Assembly: GCF_004135205.1 (NCBI RefSeq)
Contig: NZ_CP035490.1
Span: 1,240,001 to 1,304,000 of the forward strand
DNA length: 64,000 nt
Origin: Hahella sp. KA22
Lineage (GTDB): Bacteria; Pseudomonadota; Gammaproteobacteria; Pseudomonadales; Oleiphilaceae
Reading direction: 5' to 3'
Shown: positions 27,143 through 34,758 of the stretch, piece by piece
How positions within the stretch are numbered: the stretch's first letter is position 1
How the letters are laid out: each line of letters starts with the position of its first letter
Notes under the pieces: generated by a model
Told to the model about the DNA's origin: nothing
The model's input: only the letters and a program-made list of their open reading frames with translations
The model's database searches: none
Translations under genes and position numbers: made by a program

Positions 27143-27961
27143 TTATTGAGTTTCTTGATAAATGTGGACATCCCTTTGCGGGAAAGGAATTGTCACGCCT
27201 TCTTCGTCGAAGCGTTTCTTCACATTCTCATGCATGTCGAAATACAGCGGCCAATAATCGGCAGTAACGACCCAGGGGCGCACAGCGATATTGACGGAGC
27301 TGTCCGCCAGCGCCAGCACGGCGATGACGGGAGCGGGGTCTTTCAACACACGTGAATCGGCTTCAAGCATTGACTTAATTATATTTTTTGCCTTGTCGAT
27401 GTCGTCGTCATAGCTGATGCCGAAAACCATGTCCACTCGTCTGGTTGCTTCCGCTGCAATGTTGATCAAGGGGTTATTGGCCAGGTTGGAGTTGGGAATA
27501 ATGACCCGGCGATTGTCCGGGGTCATCAAAATCGTCGTGAAGATCTGGATTTCCCTGACCGTACCGATATAGCCAGCTCCATCTATCACATCGCCAACCT
27601 TAAAAGGCTTGAACACCAGGATCATAATGCCGCTGGCGAAGTTCGACAGGTTGCCCTGTAGCGCCAGGCCTATAGCCAAGCCGGCGGCGCCTAAAACAGC
27701 GATAAAGGAAGTCGTTTCAATACCCACCATTTGCGCCACGCTGACGAGCAACATCGCCTTGAGGGCAACTGATGCAAGGCTGTGAACAAACTTGGTGAGT
27801 GTTGGATCAAACTTTTTCTGCAGGCGATCGTCGGTGAATTTGAGCGCCTTGTTGATCAGCCACATACCTACCACGAGTGTAATGATGGCTAGCAGCAATT
27901 GTGGCGCGTACTCCATCACCAGCTCGACAGCTTTATCTAAATACTGATCTAGGTTCTCCAT
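27143..27961 (-). CDS. mscS: Small-conductance mechanosensitive channel MscS
   Basis: This inner-membrane heptameric channel opens under membrane tension to release solutes in hypo-osmotic shock. The product is 272 aa (E. coli MscS 286 aa). Three membrane helices are visible (~20-42, 62-85, 90-110), followed by the pore helix with the Gly/Ala ladder GAAGLAIGLALQGNLSNFASGIMILVFKPFKVGD, the strongest family signature. The beta domain (~125-175, ILMTPDNRRVIIPNSNLANNPL) and alpha/beta vestibule domain follow. The ATG at 27961 is preceded by GGAGTC. Marine salinity changes make this a natural companion to NhaD and the KefB/C-type antiporter in the window. Confidence 0.95.
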   Translation of the reverse strand: MENLDQYLDKAVELVMEYAPQLLLAIITLVVGMWLINKALKFTDDRLQKKFDPTLTKFVHSLASVALKAMLLVSVAQMVGIETTSFIAVLGAAGLAIGLALQGNLSNFASGIMILVFKPFKVGDVIDGAGYIGTVREIQIFTTILMTPDNRRVIIPNSNLANNPLINIAAEATRRVDMVFGISYDDDIDKAKNIIKSMLEADSRVLKDPAPVIAVLALADSSVNIAVRPWVVTADYWPLYFDMHENVKKRFDEEGVTIPFPQRDVHIYQETQ

Positions 27962-28324
27962 TGAAGACTCCTTAGCGGTTTTAGTTCTTATGCGTCAGCG
28001 CTCGCCACCTGGGACAGGTGAGGTTGGTTTTTGCAGTGCAAAAGATGACGGCGAACGTGCGGACATCGAAGCCAGACAGCGCTAGTCTAGCAGAAGCCGG
28101 CGCTCTGCCAAGCGCTTTTACACGCAGAATCGTGGGCTTAGCCGCGCAATAGGTGCATTTCCGTAGGTGTGACGAAATATTGACGCAAATTTCAAGCAAG
28201 AGATGACGGAAGGTTTTCATAACCAGATTTCCGCGATTTGGCGCTATTTGTGACATAATGGCCGCTATTTTCTGGAATTTTCGTCTTATTCGATAATCTA
28301 CGTTCAGTAGCGGATTAACTTCTC
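27962..28324. other. Divergent intergenic region upstream of mscS and the methyltransferase gene
   Basis: About 360 bases. I see no convincing gene; a possible minus-strand frame (28256-27981) matches nothing I know and lacks a good start context. The region should hold the promoters of mscS (minus) and the methyltransferase (plus). Confidence 0.5.
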
Positions 28325-29053
28325 ATGTCGGACTTATTGCTGCCTTTGCTGCAACGCACTTTGCCTCGCGGCGCTCTTCGAGTGGGCGCGCCGCCGCTTA
28401 TTCCTGAAATCCATCTTTATTTATTCGACCCTGTGGTAATGGAAGGACCGCTCTCCCATGAGGAGGCGCAGGCTGTCGTCGCTGAACCGGCTTACTGGAG
28501 TTTTTGCTGGGCCAGTGGGCAGGTGTTGGCGCGATATATTCTCGATCACCCTGAGCTGGTGGCGGGCAAAACGGTGTGGGACATCGGAGCGGGTTCCGGC
28601 GTGGTGGCGATTGCCGCAGCGCTGGCGGGAGCCTCGGCCGTCCTGGCCTGTGACCTGGATTCGGCTGCGCAAGTGGCGGCGGCGGAGAATGCTGCGTTGA
28701 ATGGGGTGCAAGTGAGGGTGTGTGAGACGCTGCCGTCTGCCAACAAGCCTGATGTGATCACGGCGGCGGATATTCTCTACGACCGAGACAACCTGCAATG
28801 GTTGCCGGAATGGCGGGATAGAGCGTCTAAAGTGCTGTTAGCGGATTCGCGGGTGCGTAATCTGGTTGCGCCTGGATATGAGCTGAAAAAGGCCGCATCT
28901 GGCAGAACGTTTCCTGATCTCAATGAGTTAGAAGAGTTTAATGAAGTGAGAATCTACGAGAGCGGACGCCATATCCCAGGCGAAAAAAAGGCGACTAATC
29001 AGGTCGCCTCATTTGGAATAGGTTTTGGATTCCCATCCGCCGTTCCTTGGTAA
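28325..29053 (+). CDS. SAM-dependent methyltransferase, ETFB lysine methyltransferase-like
   Basis: This is a class I methyltransferase similar to the group containing PrmA and the ETFB lysine (METTL20) and predicted nicotinamide N-methyltransferases; the substrate is unknown. The product is 242 aa. Motif I (GKTVWDIGAGSGVVAIAAALAGA, residues ~79-101) and the post-I acidic loop (VLACDLDSAAQVAAAENAALNG) bind S-adenosylmethionine. VITAADILYDRDNLQWLP (~140-157) corresponds to the 'D.iy' motif of this group. The family normally ends near 'VRIYE'; here ~29 further residues (ESGRHIPGEKKATNQ...) are encoded by DNA that is antisense to the terminator and 3' part of the regulatory RNA on the other strand. 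The tail may be a product of that overlap. Confidence 0.8.
   Translation: MSDLLLPLLQRTLPRGALRVGAPPLIPEIHLYLFDPVVMEGPLSHEEAQAVVAEPAYWSFCWASGQVLARYILDHPELVAGKTVWDIGAGSGVVAIAAALAGASAVLACDLDSAAQVAAAENAALNGVQVRVCETLPSANKPDVITAADILYDRDNLQWLPEWRDRASKVLLADSRVRNLVAPGYELKKAASGRTFPDLNELEEFNEVRIYESGRHIPGEKKATNQVASFGIGFGFPSAVPW
28983..29009 (-). terminator. Intrinsic terminator of the CsrB-type RNA
   Basis: On the minus strand: AGGCGAC (29009-29003), 7-nt loop, GTCGCCT (28995-28989), then a T-run to 28983. It lies inside the 3' end of the convergent methyltransferase gene. Confidence 0.92.
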
Positions 29054-29201
29054 AGCGCCATCCTATGCGCCAGCTTTATCCTGTTTTATTCCTGGATTAA
29101 CTCCAAAAATTCCCTCAAGCATCATTCCTTATCCTTGCTTCCCTTCGCTTCCTGCGAAGAAACCATCCTGGCTGGATTCCATTTCCTTGTCTGCCTTGAC
29201 G
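28983..29201 (-). ncRNA. csrB: CsrB/RsmZ-type regulatory RNA
   Basis: This is a predicted small RNA that binds several copies of the translational regulator CsrA (RsmA) and so relieves its repression. On the minus strand between about 29186 and 29031 I count 15 GGA triplets in ~155 nt, nine of them as AGGA, the CsrA recognition core. The one at 29168-29166 sits in a CCA-GGA-TGG hairpin. The RNA ends in an intrinsic terminator, GGCGAC / GTCGCC with a 7-nt loop and seven Ts (28983-28989). A -10 hexamer TATATT (29213-29208) places the start near 29201, giving ~219 nt. The GacA/UvrY box centred at 29380 is ~180 bp upstream, its usual position at rsm genes. No protein-coding reading of this stretch is convincing. 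The family call is strong; the exact ends are predicted. Confidence 0.88.
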
Positions 29202-29207
29202 GTTGTA

Positions 29208-29213
29208 AATATA
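29208..29213 (-). promoter_or_regulatory. Predicted -10 element of the CsrB-type RNA
   Basis: TATATT read on the minus strand from 29213 to 29208. No good -35 hexamer is seen at 16-18 bp, as expected if an activator is needed. Confidence 0.55.
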
Positions 29214-29371
29214 CCTCGGGCCGAATGGCCTTTTTGTGACAATCTTCAAGAGCGGGTACGCCGCTTAACTCAGTCTGTTTTAGAAAGGTTATATAAAACA
29301 ACGTGTTACGAAATGTCTCAGCAAGTAAATCCGTAATGATTACAGTAACTTCCGCTAATTTCCTACGGCTT

Positions 29372-29389
29372 TGTGAGATATCTCGCACA
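29372..29389 (-). promoter_or_regulatory. GacA/UvrY upstream activating sequence
   Basis: TGTGCGAGATATCTCACA on the minus strand (plus strand TGTGAGATATCTCGCACA) is an 18-bp near-perfect palindrome, very close to the TGTaaGaNNNNtCttACA box bound by GacA/UvrY-type response regulators. Its centre is ~180 bp upstream of the predicted RNA start. Confidence 0.8.
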
Positions 29390-29472
29390 ACATGTTGGGC
29401 TGATTTCTTACTACTAATACATTAGTGCATTTTCTGTAGAAGCCTGCTCGCCAGGGAAACTCGACGGTGGCT

Positions 29473-29871
29473 TCAGTAGGATGCTTTGGGCGGACGCGCG
29501 GACACTACCAGCCAGTTCGCCAGGGACACGCCAATCGCAATGCCGATAGTATTGGCCACAATATCTCCAAGACTGCCGTCCCGATAGGGAATAAAGCTTT
29601 GCAGGCCTTCAATGAGCAGGCCATAGCAAGTCATGGCGATAAAAACATGAAGGACCCGGCTATTGCGGTGACTCCACATGGCCATGCCACTCATTACGGC
29701 GAAAGAAAACGCATGCCGTATTTTATCGTTCACAGTCCCCAGTGGCGTGTACTCGTTGGGAGTGAGCGCAATGACCAGGCCCACCACCATCAGTACGTAG
29801 AAGGCGACACGGGCGGACCAATGCCCTCCAAGAACGATCAAGCTTTTATATAATTGAGACAAACTAAACAT
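29473..29871 (-). CDS. VanZ-like family membrane protein
   Basis: This is a small inner-membrane protein of the VanZ-like superfamily; its role outside glycopeptide-resistance loci is unknown. I start at the ATG at 29871 (AGGAAG 8 bases upstream) rather than at 29895, giving 132 aa. Four hydrophobic segments are visible: ~20-40, 55-75, 80-98 and 103-125. The VanZ-like signature appears as DKIRHAFSFAVMSGMAMW in helix 2 and GLLIEGLQSFIPYRDGSLGDIVANTIGIAIGV in the last third. The latter shape (E-x-x-Q-x-F-x-P-x-R-x-x-x-x-x-D-x-x-x-N) is the most conserved. The start region overlaps the leader of the divergent DUF2971-like gene. Confidence 0.85.
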   Translation of the reverse strand: MFSLSQLYKSLIVLGGHWSARVAFYVLMVVGLVIALTPNEYTPLGTVNDKIRHAFSFAVMSGMAMWSHRNSRVLHVFIAMTCYGLLIEGLQSFIPYRDGSLGDIVANTIGIAIGVSLANWLVVSARPPKASY

Positions 29872-29898
29872 GGGAAAGCGCTTCCTGGGCATCAAAAC

Positions 29899-30714
29899 AT
29901 GAAATTATATCTGTACGCCGACAAGCTGAGCATTACCATCTTGAGAGAAGGCAAATTGCCTTTCCGTGGGCTGGACGGCTTGCACGATCCTTTTCTGAGT
30001 CCAGAACTCCCTTTGGCGGCCGCTCCAGTCAGGGATATCACTCAAGCGGAGTTCGTGGCGGAAGTAAAGCGGCAATATGACGCGCTTCCCGAGGAGCTGA
30101 GCAGTCTGGTCACCTTCGAGTATTACCTGCAGCAGGCCAAGCATAAACGCAAGGAAATAGAAGCCATTTTATTGCAGGGAGTCGCAAATGAGCCTTTGTT
30201 TCTCAACCCTCGTTTTATGCTGTCACTGGGGGTGCTTGGTCTGTTCGAAACTGTTGAAAGCCTTGTGCTGTGGCGGTGTCAGGGGGATCGCCATCGTGGC
30301 GTCGCACTGGAGATAGATCCTGATAAGGCGGGACTAATGGACGGGCGCTATCAAGACAGTCCGCAAACGTTCAAAAAAGTCGAATATTGTGACGAGAGAC
30401 CACAAACTGGGGCATTCGGCTTCAGCCCTTTGTTTCAGTGCTCCACTGAGTTTTCTGGAGAGGGTGAGTGGCGCTTGTTGCGCCCGTTGGATACGGGACA
30501 GAAACAAATACTATGGGATGGTGAGGCATTGTCCCTTTGTAAGTTTCCCTCCAACGCCATATCTGCGATCATGTTCGGCTGCGCTGTGGACCCTGAGCTA
30601 AGAGATGCGTTGACGCATCTGCTACAGGTGGATATGCGCTACCGTCAATTGCGTACATTTCAAATGAAAATGAGCGCGTCCCGGTTTCGCCTTAGCGCGG
30701 AACCTTTAAACTGA
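29899..30714 (+). CDS. DUF2971-like protein
   Basis: The function is unknown. I start at the ATG at 29899 (MKLYLYADKL), giving 271 aa; the frame also extends upstream to 29854. Soluble, with no signal or membrane segment. The pattern LYLYADKLSITILREGKLPFRGLDGLHDPF at the N-terminus, VLWRCQGDRHRGVALEID near residue 135, and FSGEGEWRLLRPL near 195 follow the DUF2971 order (an opening 'yky' strand, 'W.ha..h.G..ieF', 'k...w..E.E.R'). DUF2971 proteins appear across bacteria and sometimes beside phage or defence genes, but nothing here indicates such a context. The family call is from memory of the motif order. Confidence 0.65.
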   Translation: MKLYLYADKLSITILREGKLPFRGLDGLHDPFLSPELPLAAAPVRDITQAEFVAEVKRQYDALPEELSSLVTFEYYLQQAKHKRKEIEAILLQGVANEPLFLNPRFMLSLGVLGLFETVESLVLWRCQGDRHRGVALEIDPDKAGLMDGRYQDSPQTFKKVEYCDERPQTGAFGFSPLFQCSTEFSGEGEWRLLRPLDTGQKQILWDGEALSLCKFPSNAISAIMFGCAVDPELRDALTHLLQVDMRYRQLRTFQMKMSASRFRLSAEPLN

Positions 30715-30767
30715 GTTAAACGGCGGCTATCACAATTTTTTTGTATGAGGCAGAAAGGAAAAAGAGC

Positions 30768-31541
30768 GTGAAATTATTCGCTAAAGGTTTTAACGACCTG
30801 CTGGAAGGGTTTCGCCTGATTCAGCATCCCAAGCTGCGGGTCTTTGTCATTATCCCTTTGATTATCAATATATTGGTATTTGTAGGCTTCATCTGGGGCA
30901 TGAGCGCTTACTTTTCCGGCTGGGTGGACGCCATGGTCAGCTGGCTACCAGACTGGCTATCTTTCTTGCGCTGGTTGGTATGGCTGGTTTTCGCCATTCT
31001 GGTGGGCATTCTGGTGTTTTACACCTTTGTGTTTGTCGCCACACTGGTTGGCGCTCCCTTCTATGGTTTGCTGGCGGAACAGACGCAGAAGTTGTTGACT
31101 GGAAAAGAGGTGGATGAAGATACCCCCTGGAAACAAGTGATTATGAATATTCCCGCCAGTGTCTGGCGTGAGATCAAGAAGTTCCTTTATTATCTTCCGC
31201 GTGCGCTGGGGTTATTTTTGCTTAGCTTCATCCCTGTGGTGAACTTGGTGTCGCCATTGCTTTGGGCGGTGTTCTCTTCATGGATCATGGCGCTTGAGTT
31301 TGTGGACTACCCTGCGGATAACAACAAGCGCAAGATTGATGACGTGATTCGTTTCATGCGCGAGCGCCGCAGTCGGACGCTGGGCTTCGGCCTGGGCGTT
31401 TGGGGCAGCACTTTGATTCCTATCGTGAATTTGGTGTCCATGCAGGCGGCGGTCGCCGGCGGCGTTAAATTCTGGCTGGAAGAGCACGGTCAGTTACCTA
31501 AAGCGAACCCCGCTTCTGGCGCCGGCGTAGCTGTGAGGTGA
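30768..31541 (+). CDS. cysZ: Sulfate transporter CysZ
   Basis: This inner-membrane protein takes up sulfate for cysteine synthesis. The start is a GTG at 30768 following GAAAGGAAAAAGAGC; starting at the earlier ATG (30741) would put the ribosome-binding site inside the gene. The product is 257 aa (E. coli CysZ 253 aa). The N-terminal FAKGFNDLLEGFRLIQHPKLRVFVIIPLIINILVF and GAPFYGLLAEQTQKLLTG in the middle are strong CysZ/EI24 matches. About four to six hydrophobic stretches are seen. A perfect 8-bp hairpin (31551-31573) lies just after the stop but has no T-run. The neighbouring genes are unrelated to sulfur metabolism. Confidence 0.92.
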   Translation: MKLFAKGFNDLLEGFRLIQHPKLRVFVIIPLIINILVFVGFIWGMSAYFSGWVDAMVSWLPDWLSFLRWLVWLVFAILVGILVFYTFVFVATLVGAPFYGLLAEQTQKLLTGKEVDEDTPWKQVIMNIPASVWREIKKFLYYLPRALGLFLLSFIPVVNLVSPLLWAVFSSWIMALEFVDYPADNNKRKIDDVIRFMRERRSRTLGFGLGVWGSTLIPIVNLVSMQAAVAGGVKFWLEEHGQLPKANPASGAGVAVR

Positions 31542-31550
31542 TCCTGCTGT

Positions 31551-31573
31551 GGCGGCGTGATAGCTACGCCGCC
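31551..31573 (+). terminator. Hairpin after cysZ, no T-run
   Basis: GGCGGCGT (31551-31558), loop GATAGCT, ACGCCGCC (31566-31573). Stable but not followed by a T-tract, so intrinsic termination is uncertain. Confidence 0.45.
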
Positions 31574-31656
31574 GCTTAAGTACTGAATAAAGTGGGAATT
31601 TTGTCAGACAGTGCTAGCCTTATAGTTATGTGATTAACGGAAAGTGTAGCTCTGAC

Positions 31657-32535
31657 ATGGCTTTAAAGGTGTTGGTGGTTGATGATGCGAGTTTCGTCCG
31701 TGATATGGTCAAGCGGGCGATGCGAACCTATTTTCCTCAGGTGACGGTGGAAGAAGCCATCAACGGGAAGAAAGCGCAGATCCTGATGAATAAGACGCAC
31801 TATGATCTCATCCTGTGCGACTGGGAAATGCCGGAAATGTCGGGGCTGGAGTTATTGCAGTGGGCGCGTGGACAAGACGCCTACAAGAAGACGCCTTTCG
31901 TTATGGTGACCAGCCGGGGGGATAGGGGCCATGTGGTAGAGGCGGTGCAAAGCGGCGTTTCCGATTATCTGGGCAAACCCTTCAGTCCTGAAATGCTGGC
32001 GCAGAAAGTCAACAAGCAATTGGCCGCCAAGCTTAAACGCGCTGCTGGTGAAAAGTCCTCTTCGGCCCGTCCGGGCTCCGATTCCGCTTCTGTATTGATG
32101 CAGGCGTCTGACAGCGCCAAGCAGGCTTCGACTCCAGCCGTGACGCCGGGCCCGTTTGCAGATAGTGCAGCCCTGCTGACTGGTGGTTCTACATCTCCTA
32201 AAAAACCAGCGCCGGACCCAACGTCAGGTAAGAAAGCGCTGGCGCAGATTCGATTTGCTGAGTTCAACCTGCCCTGTGTGATCAAGGCCATTACTTTGAC
32301 TGAAGTGAAAGTGATCGCCAAACGGGGGCAGAAGTTTCCGATGATTCTTGATCCCGCCGTGGTGGATATAGAGGTCGACGATGGTGAAACTCTGGAACGG
32401 ATTAACGGCTACGTGCACATGCTGCAGGCAGTGGAGAAGCGGGTGGACACGGACTTTATCAGCATCGTTATTCGGTTTGTGGATGAAGACCCGGATAAGA
32501 TGGCGTCGCTGTCCAAGTTTATCGCCAAATTCTAA
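31657..32535 (+). CDS. Response regulator with C-terminal PilZ-like domain
   Basis: This is a two-component receiver protein with an unusual output. I start at the ATG at 31657 (MALKVLVVDD), giving 292 aa. The receiver domain (~1-125) has all key residues: acidic pair DD9-10, phospho-acceptor Asp55 (LILCDWEMPE), VTS and the Lys of YLGKPF. A ~70-residue Ser/Pro/Ala-rich linker (~130-200) follows. The C-terminal ~95 residues (KKALAQIRFAEFNLPCVIKAIT...) end in FISIVIRFVDEDPDKMASLSKFIAKF, which has the strand pattern of PilZ domains. The N-terminal RxxxR and DxSxxG c-di-GMP contacts are not obvious, so binding is unproved. No cognate kinase is adjacent; phoR is the convergent neighbour (6-base gap). 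Confidence 0.75.
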   Translation: MALKVLVVDDASFVRDMVKRAMRTYFPQVTVEEAINGKKAQILMNKTHYDLILCDWEMPEMSGLELLQWARGQDAYKKTPFVMVTSRGDRGHVVEAVQSGVSDYLGKPFSPEMLAQKVNKQLAAKLKRAAGEKSSSARPGSDSASVLMQASDSAKQASTPAVTPGPFADSAALLTGGSTSPKKPAPDPTSGKKALAQIRFAEFNLPCVIKAITLTEVKVIAKRGQKFPMILDPAVVDIEVDDGETLERINGYVHMLQAVEKRVDTDFISIVIRFVDEDPDKMASLSKFIAKF

Positions 32536-32541
32536 CTCTGG

Positions 32542-33870
32542 TTAATCACTGACATTCTCGGCTTCCGCTAACGCCTCCGCAGAAGCCATGCGAGTGCGCG
32601 GGAAGTGGCAGGTGAAGGTGCTGCCTTCGCCGATGTGGCTGGTGATTTCCAGCTCGCCGTCATGATTGATCAGGACATGCTTGACGATTGCCAGTCCCAA
32701 CCCTGTGCCGCCGGTATCTGCAGCCCGTGAAGGGTCAGCTCGGTAAAAACGTTCCGTCAGTCTGGGAATGTGCAGGGGATCAATGCCGATGCCACTGTCC
32801 CTGACGGCGAAATGCACGCCTTTCTTATCCTCGAACCAGCGCACCCGAATCTCGCCATTGGGAGGCGTGTATTTCACTGCATTCATAACGATATTGGAAA
32901 AAGCGCTGTGTAATTGCGTTTCGTTGCCGGTAAGCCCGGCGCTGCTCTCCAGACTCAGCTCTATGCGGTGGCCTTTTTCCTGGCTCAGGGCGCGGGCGTC
33001 GTCGCAGATAGCGCGCAGCATGCTATCCACATCCACCAACGTAGCTTTGAAGTTGGAGCCGTCATTCTCTATGCGGGAAAGCAGCAGTAAGTCATTGACC
33101 AGTGCTTCCATACGCTGCGCTTGTTGCTGCATCTGGTTCAAGGCGCGATTCCAGCGAGGAGGCAGTTCATCGGCGTTGTCGATGAGGGTCTCCAGATAGC
33201 CGGATATGACCGTCAATGGCGTGCGCAACTCATGGGATACGTTAGAAACGAAGTCCCGTCGCATCTCTTCCAGACGGTATAGCCGCGTCACATCCTGCAC
33301 CAGTAGCAGGCGATCGTCTTCTCCGAACAGTGTGATATGAAACTGTAACTTCAAGTTGGGATTATTGGGGGCGTTGAGGATCAACGGCTCCTGGTATTTC
33401 TTGGAGGTGAAGTAGCGCTTGAAAATAGGCGTGCGGATCAGGTTGTAAATCAGCTGGCCCCGGTCGGTCGGATATTTGAAGCCCAGCAGCTTCTCCGCGG
33501 ATTGGTTCCACCAGTCCATAGCGCCTTCGCTGTTGGTCATGACGACAGCGTCTTTAAGGGCGTTGGTGGATTCCTGGATGCGGTCGATCATGGCTTGCAG
33601 TCGATCGCGGGAACGATAGTGCTGAACCTGGAGACGATGAATGCCGTCGAATAGATCTCCCCATAATCCGCGGCTCTCGGGAGGGTCTTCCATTTTCGCC
33701 TGGTACAGCCAGCGGTGCATGCGAAACGCCTGGGTGAGCGTCCACCCCAGGTAGGCGGTGAGACCGAACACCAGCGCCCAGGCTACTGAACCGATAATAA
33801 GGCCGACAATGATGCAGCCCAGCAAACTGTAAACCAGTAGCCGTACATAATGACGCCAGTGATTGCGCAT
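32542..33870 (-). CDS. phoR: Phosphate regulon sensor histidine kinase PhoR
   Basis: This membrane kinase phosphorylates PhoB under phosphate limitation and acts with PhoU and the Pst complex. The product is 442 aa. An N-terminal membrane hairpin (~8-50) is followed by a PAS domain (~100-200, RIQESTNALKDAVVMTNSEGAMDWWN). The HisKA domain carries the H-box FVSNVSHELRTPLTVISG with His213, and the catalytic domain has NAVKYTPP (N), DSGIGIDPLHIPRLTERFYR (G1/F) and GTGLGLAIVKHV (G2). The lack of a periplasmic sensor loop fits PhoR, which senses Pi through Pst/PhoU. It lies 56 bases after phoB on the same strand, so phoB-phoR form an operon. Confidence 0.95.
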   Translation of the reverse strand: MRNHWRHYVRLLVYSLLGCIIVGLIIGSVAWALVFGLTAYLGWTLTQAFRMHRWLYQAKMEDPPESRGLWGDLFDGIHRLQVQHYRSRDRLQAMIDRIQESTNALKDAVVMTNSEGAMDWWNQSAEKLLGFKYPTDRGQLIYNLIRTPIFKRYFTSKKYQEPLILNAPNNPNLKLQFHITLFGEDDRLLLVQDVTRLYRLEEMRRDFVSNVSHELRTPLTVISGYLETLIDNADELPPRWNRALNQMQQQAQRMEALVNDLLLLSRIENDGSNFKATLVDVDSMLRAICDDARALSQEKGHRIELSLESSAGLTGNETQLHSAFSNIVMNAVKYTPPNGEIRVRWFEDKKGVHFAVRDSGIGIDPLHIPRLTERFYRADPSRAADTGGTGLGLAIVKHVLINHDGELEITSHIGEGSTFTCHFPRTRMASAEALAEAENVSD

Positions 33871-33926
33871 GCGTTTTATGAATACTTCTTTTGGAATTAT
33901 TTATTTTTTAAGACGGATCGCGGCGC

Positions 33927-34619
33927 TTATGGCGCTCGGGTCGAAAAGCGATAACCCGTCCCACGCACGGTTTGAACCAGATGATGATGACTGGGCTCCA
34001 GCGCTTTGCGTAAACGTCGAATATGCACATCCACCGTGCGTTCTTCCACGTAGACATTGCCGCCCCATACCTGATCCAAAAGCTGCCCGCGAGTATACAC
34101 CCGTTCCTGATGCGTCATAAAGAACTGCAGGAGCTTGTATTCCGTGGGGCCCATGTTGAGCGCATCGCCTTTGGCGGTGACGCGATGGCACACTGGATCG
34201 AGGCGGAGTCCTTCGACCTCAATGGGGGTTTCCATGCCTTGTACGGCGGTGCGGCGCAGCACTGCTTTCAGGCGCGCGACCAGTTCTCTGGGAGAGAATG
34301 GTTTGGTGATGTAATCGTCTGCGCCCACCTCCAGGCCCTGGACTTTGTTGTCCTCTTCGGTTTTGGCGGTGAGCATGATGAGAGGGATTTCCGAGGTGTT
34401 TTGGTCTCGCTTTAACCGGCGTGCGAATTCAATGCCGCTGACGCCGGGAAGCATCCAGTCCAGCAGTATGAGGTCCGGCTTCTGATCAATGATCAATGCA
34501 TGCGCTTCCCGCGCGTCCCCGGCCTCCAGGTAGTCATAGTCAGCCATTTCCAGAGCGACTGCGATCATTTCCCGGATGGCGGGCTCATCGTCCACTATGA
34601 GAACTTGTTTGCTTGCCAT
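33927..34619 (-). CDS. phoB: Phosphate regulon response regulator PhoB
   Basis: This is an OmpR-family transcription factor; when phosphorylated by PhoR it binds Pho boxes to activate pst and other phosphate genes. I start at the ATG at 34619, with AAGGTG 6 bases upstream, giving 230 aa (E. coli 229 aa). Key receiver residues are the acidic pair Asp10-Asp11, phospho-acceptor Asp54 in [14 protein letters not shown] (Thr in motif) and the Lys of [10 protein letters not shown]. The C-terminal winged-helix DNA-binding domain reads [54 protein letters not shown], with the PhoB recognition helix. A Pho box precedes the gene, so it is probably self-activated. Confidence 0.97.
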   Translation of the reverse strand: MASKQVLIVDDEPAIREMIAVALEMADYDYLEAGDAREAHALIIDQKPDLILLDWMLPGVSGIEFARRLKRDQNTSEIPLIMLTAKTEEDNKVQGLEVGADDYITKPFSPRELVARLKAVLRRTAVQGMETPIEVEGLRLDPVCHRVTAKGDALNMGPTEYKLLQFFMTHQERVYTRGQLLDQVWGGNVYVEERTVDVHIRRLRKALEPSHHHLVQTVRGTGYRFSTRAP

Positions 34620-34654
34620 GCAAAACACCTTTTTGAATACTCGATTGCCGAATT

Positions 34655-34688
34655 ATTACAACGGCGTTTTGTTACAAGTATATGACAG
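34655..34688 (-). promoter_or_regulatory. PhoB box and -10 upstream of phoB
   Basis: On the minus strand: CTGTCATATACTTGTAAC (34688-34671) has GTCA and GTAA cores exactly 11 bp apart. After a 10-base gap the -10 hexamer TGTAAT (34660-34655) follows. This implies PhoB autoregulation. Confidence 0.85.
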
Positions 34689-34713
34689 GCGCTTAATTAA
34701 TGTGATGGAAATG

Positions 34714-34737
34714 AGCCCGACCGTTTGCAGTCGGGCT
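34714..34737 (-). terminator. Probable terminator after ubiA
   Basis: AGCCCGAC / GTCGGGCT 8-bp stem with an 8-nt loop. On the minus strand a weakly T-rich tail (CATTTCC) follows, 20 bases after the ubiA stop. Confidence 0.65.
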
Positions 34738-34758
34738 GTAAGCTTGGCGGAATGGGCT

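Noticed and set aside
27981-28256. A 91-codon minus-strand open frame before mscS
   Set aside because: No recognised family, no good ribosome-binding site, and low-quality composition; probably chance.
29025-29336. A 103-codon plus-strand open frame
   Set aside because: Opposite to the same RNA, with a Pro/Ser-rich product and no ribosome-binding site that stands out.
29122-29388. An 88-codon minus-strand open frame upstream of the methyltransferase
   Set aside because: It overlaps the predicted CsrB-type RNA and its GacA box. The product shows no family resemblance, and the GGA array and terminator explain the region better.
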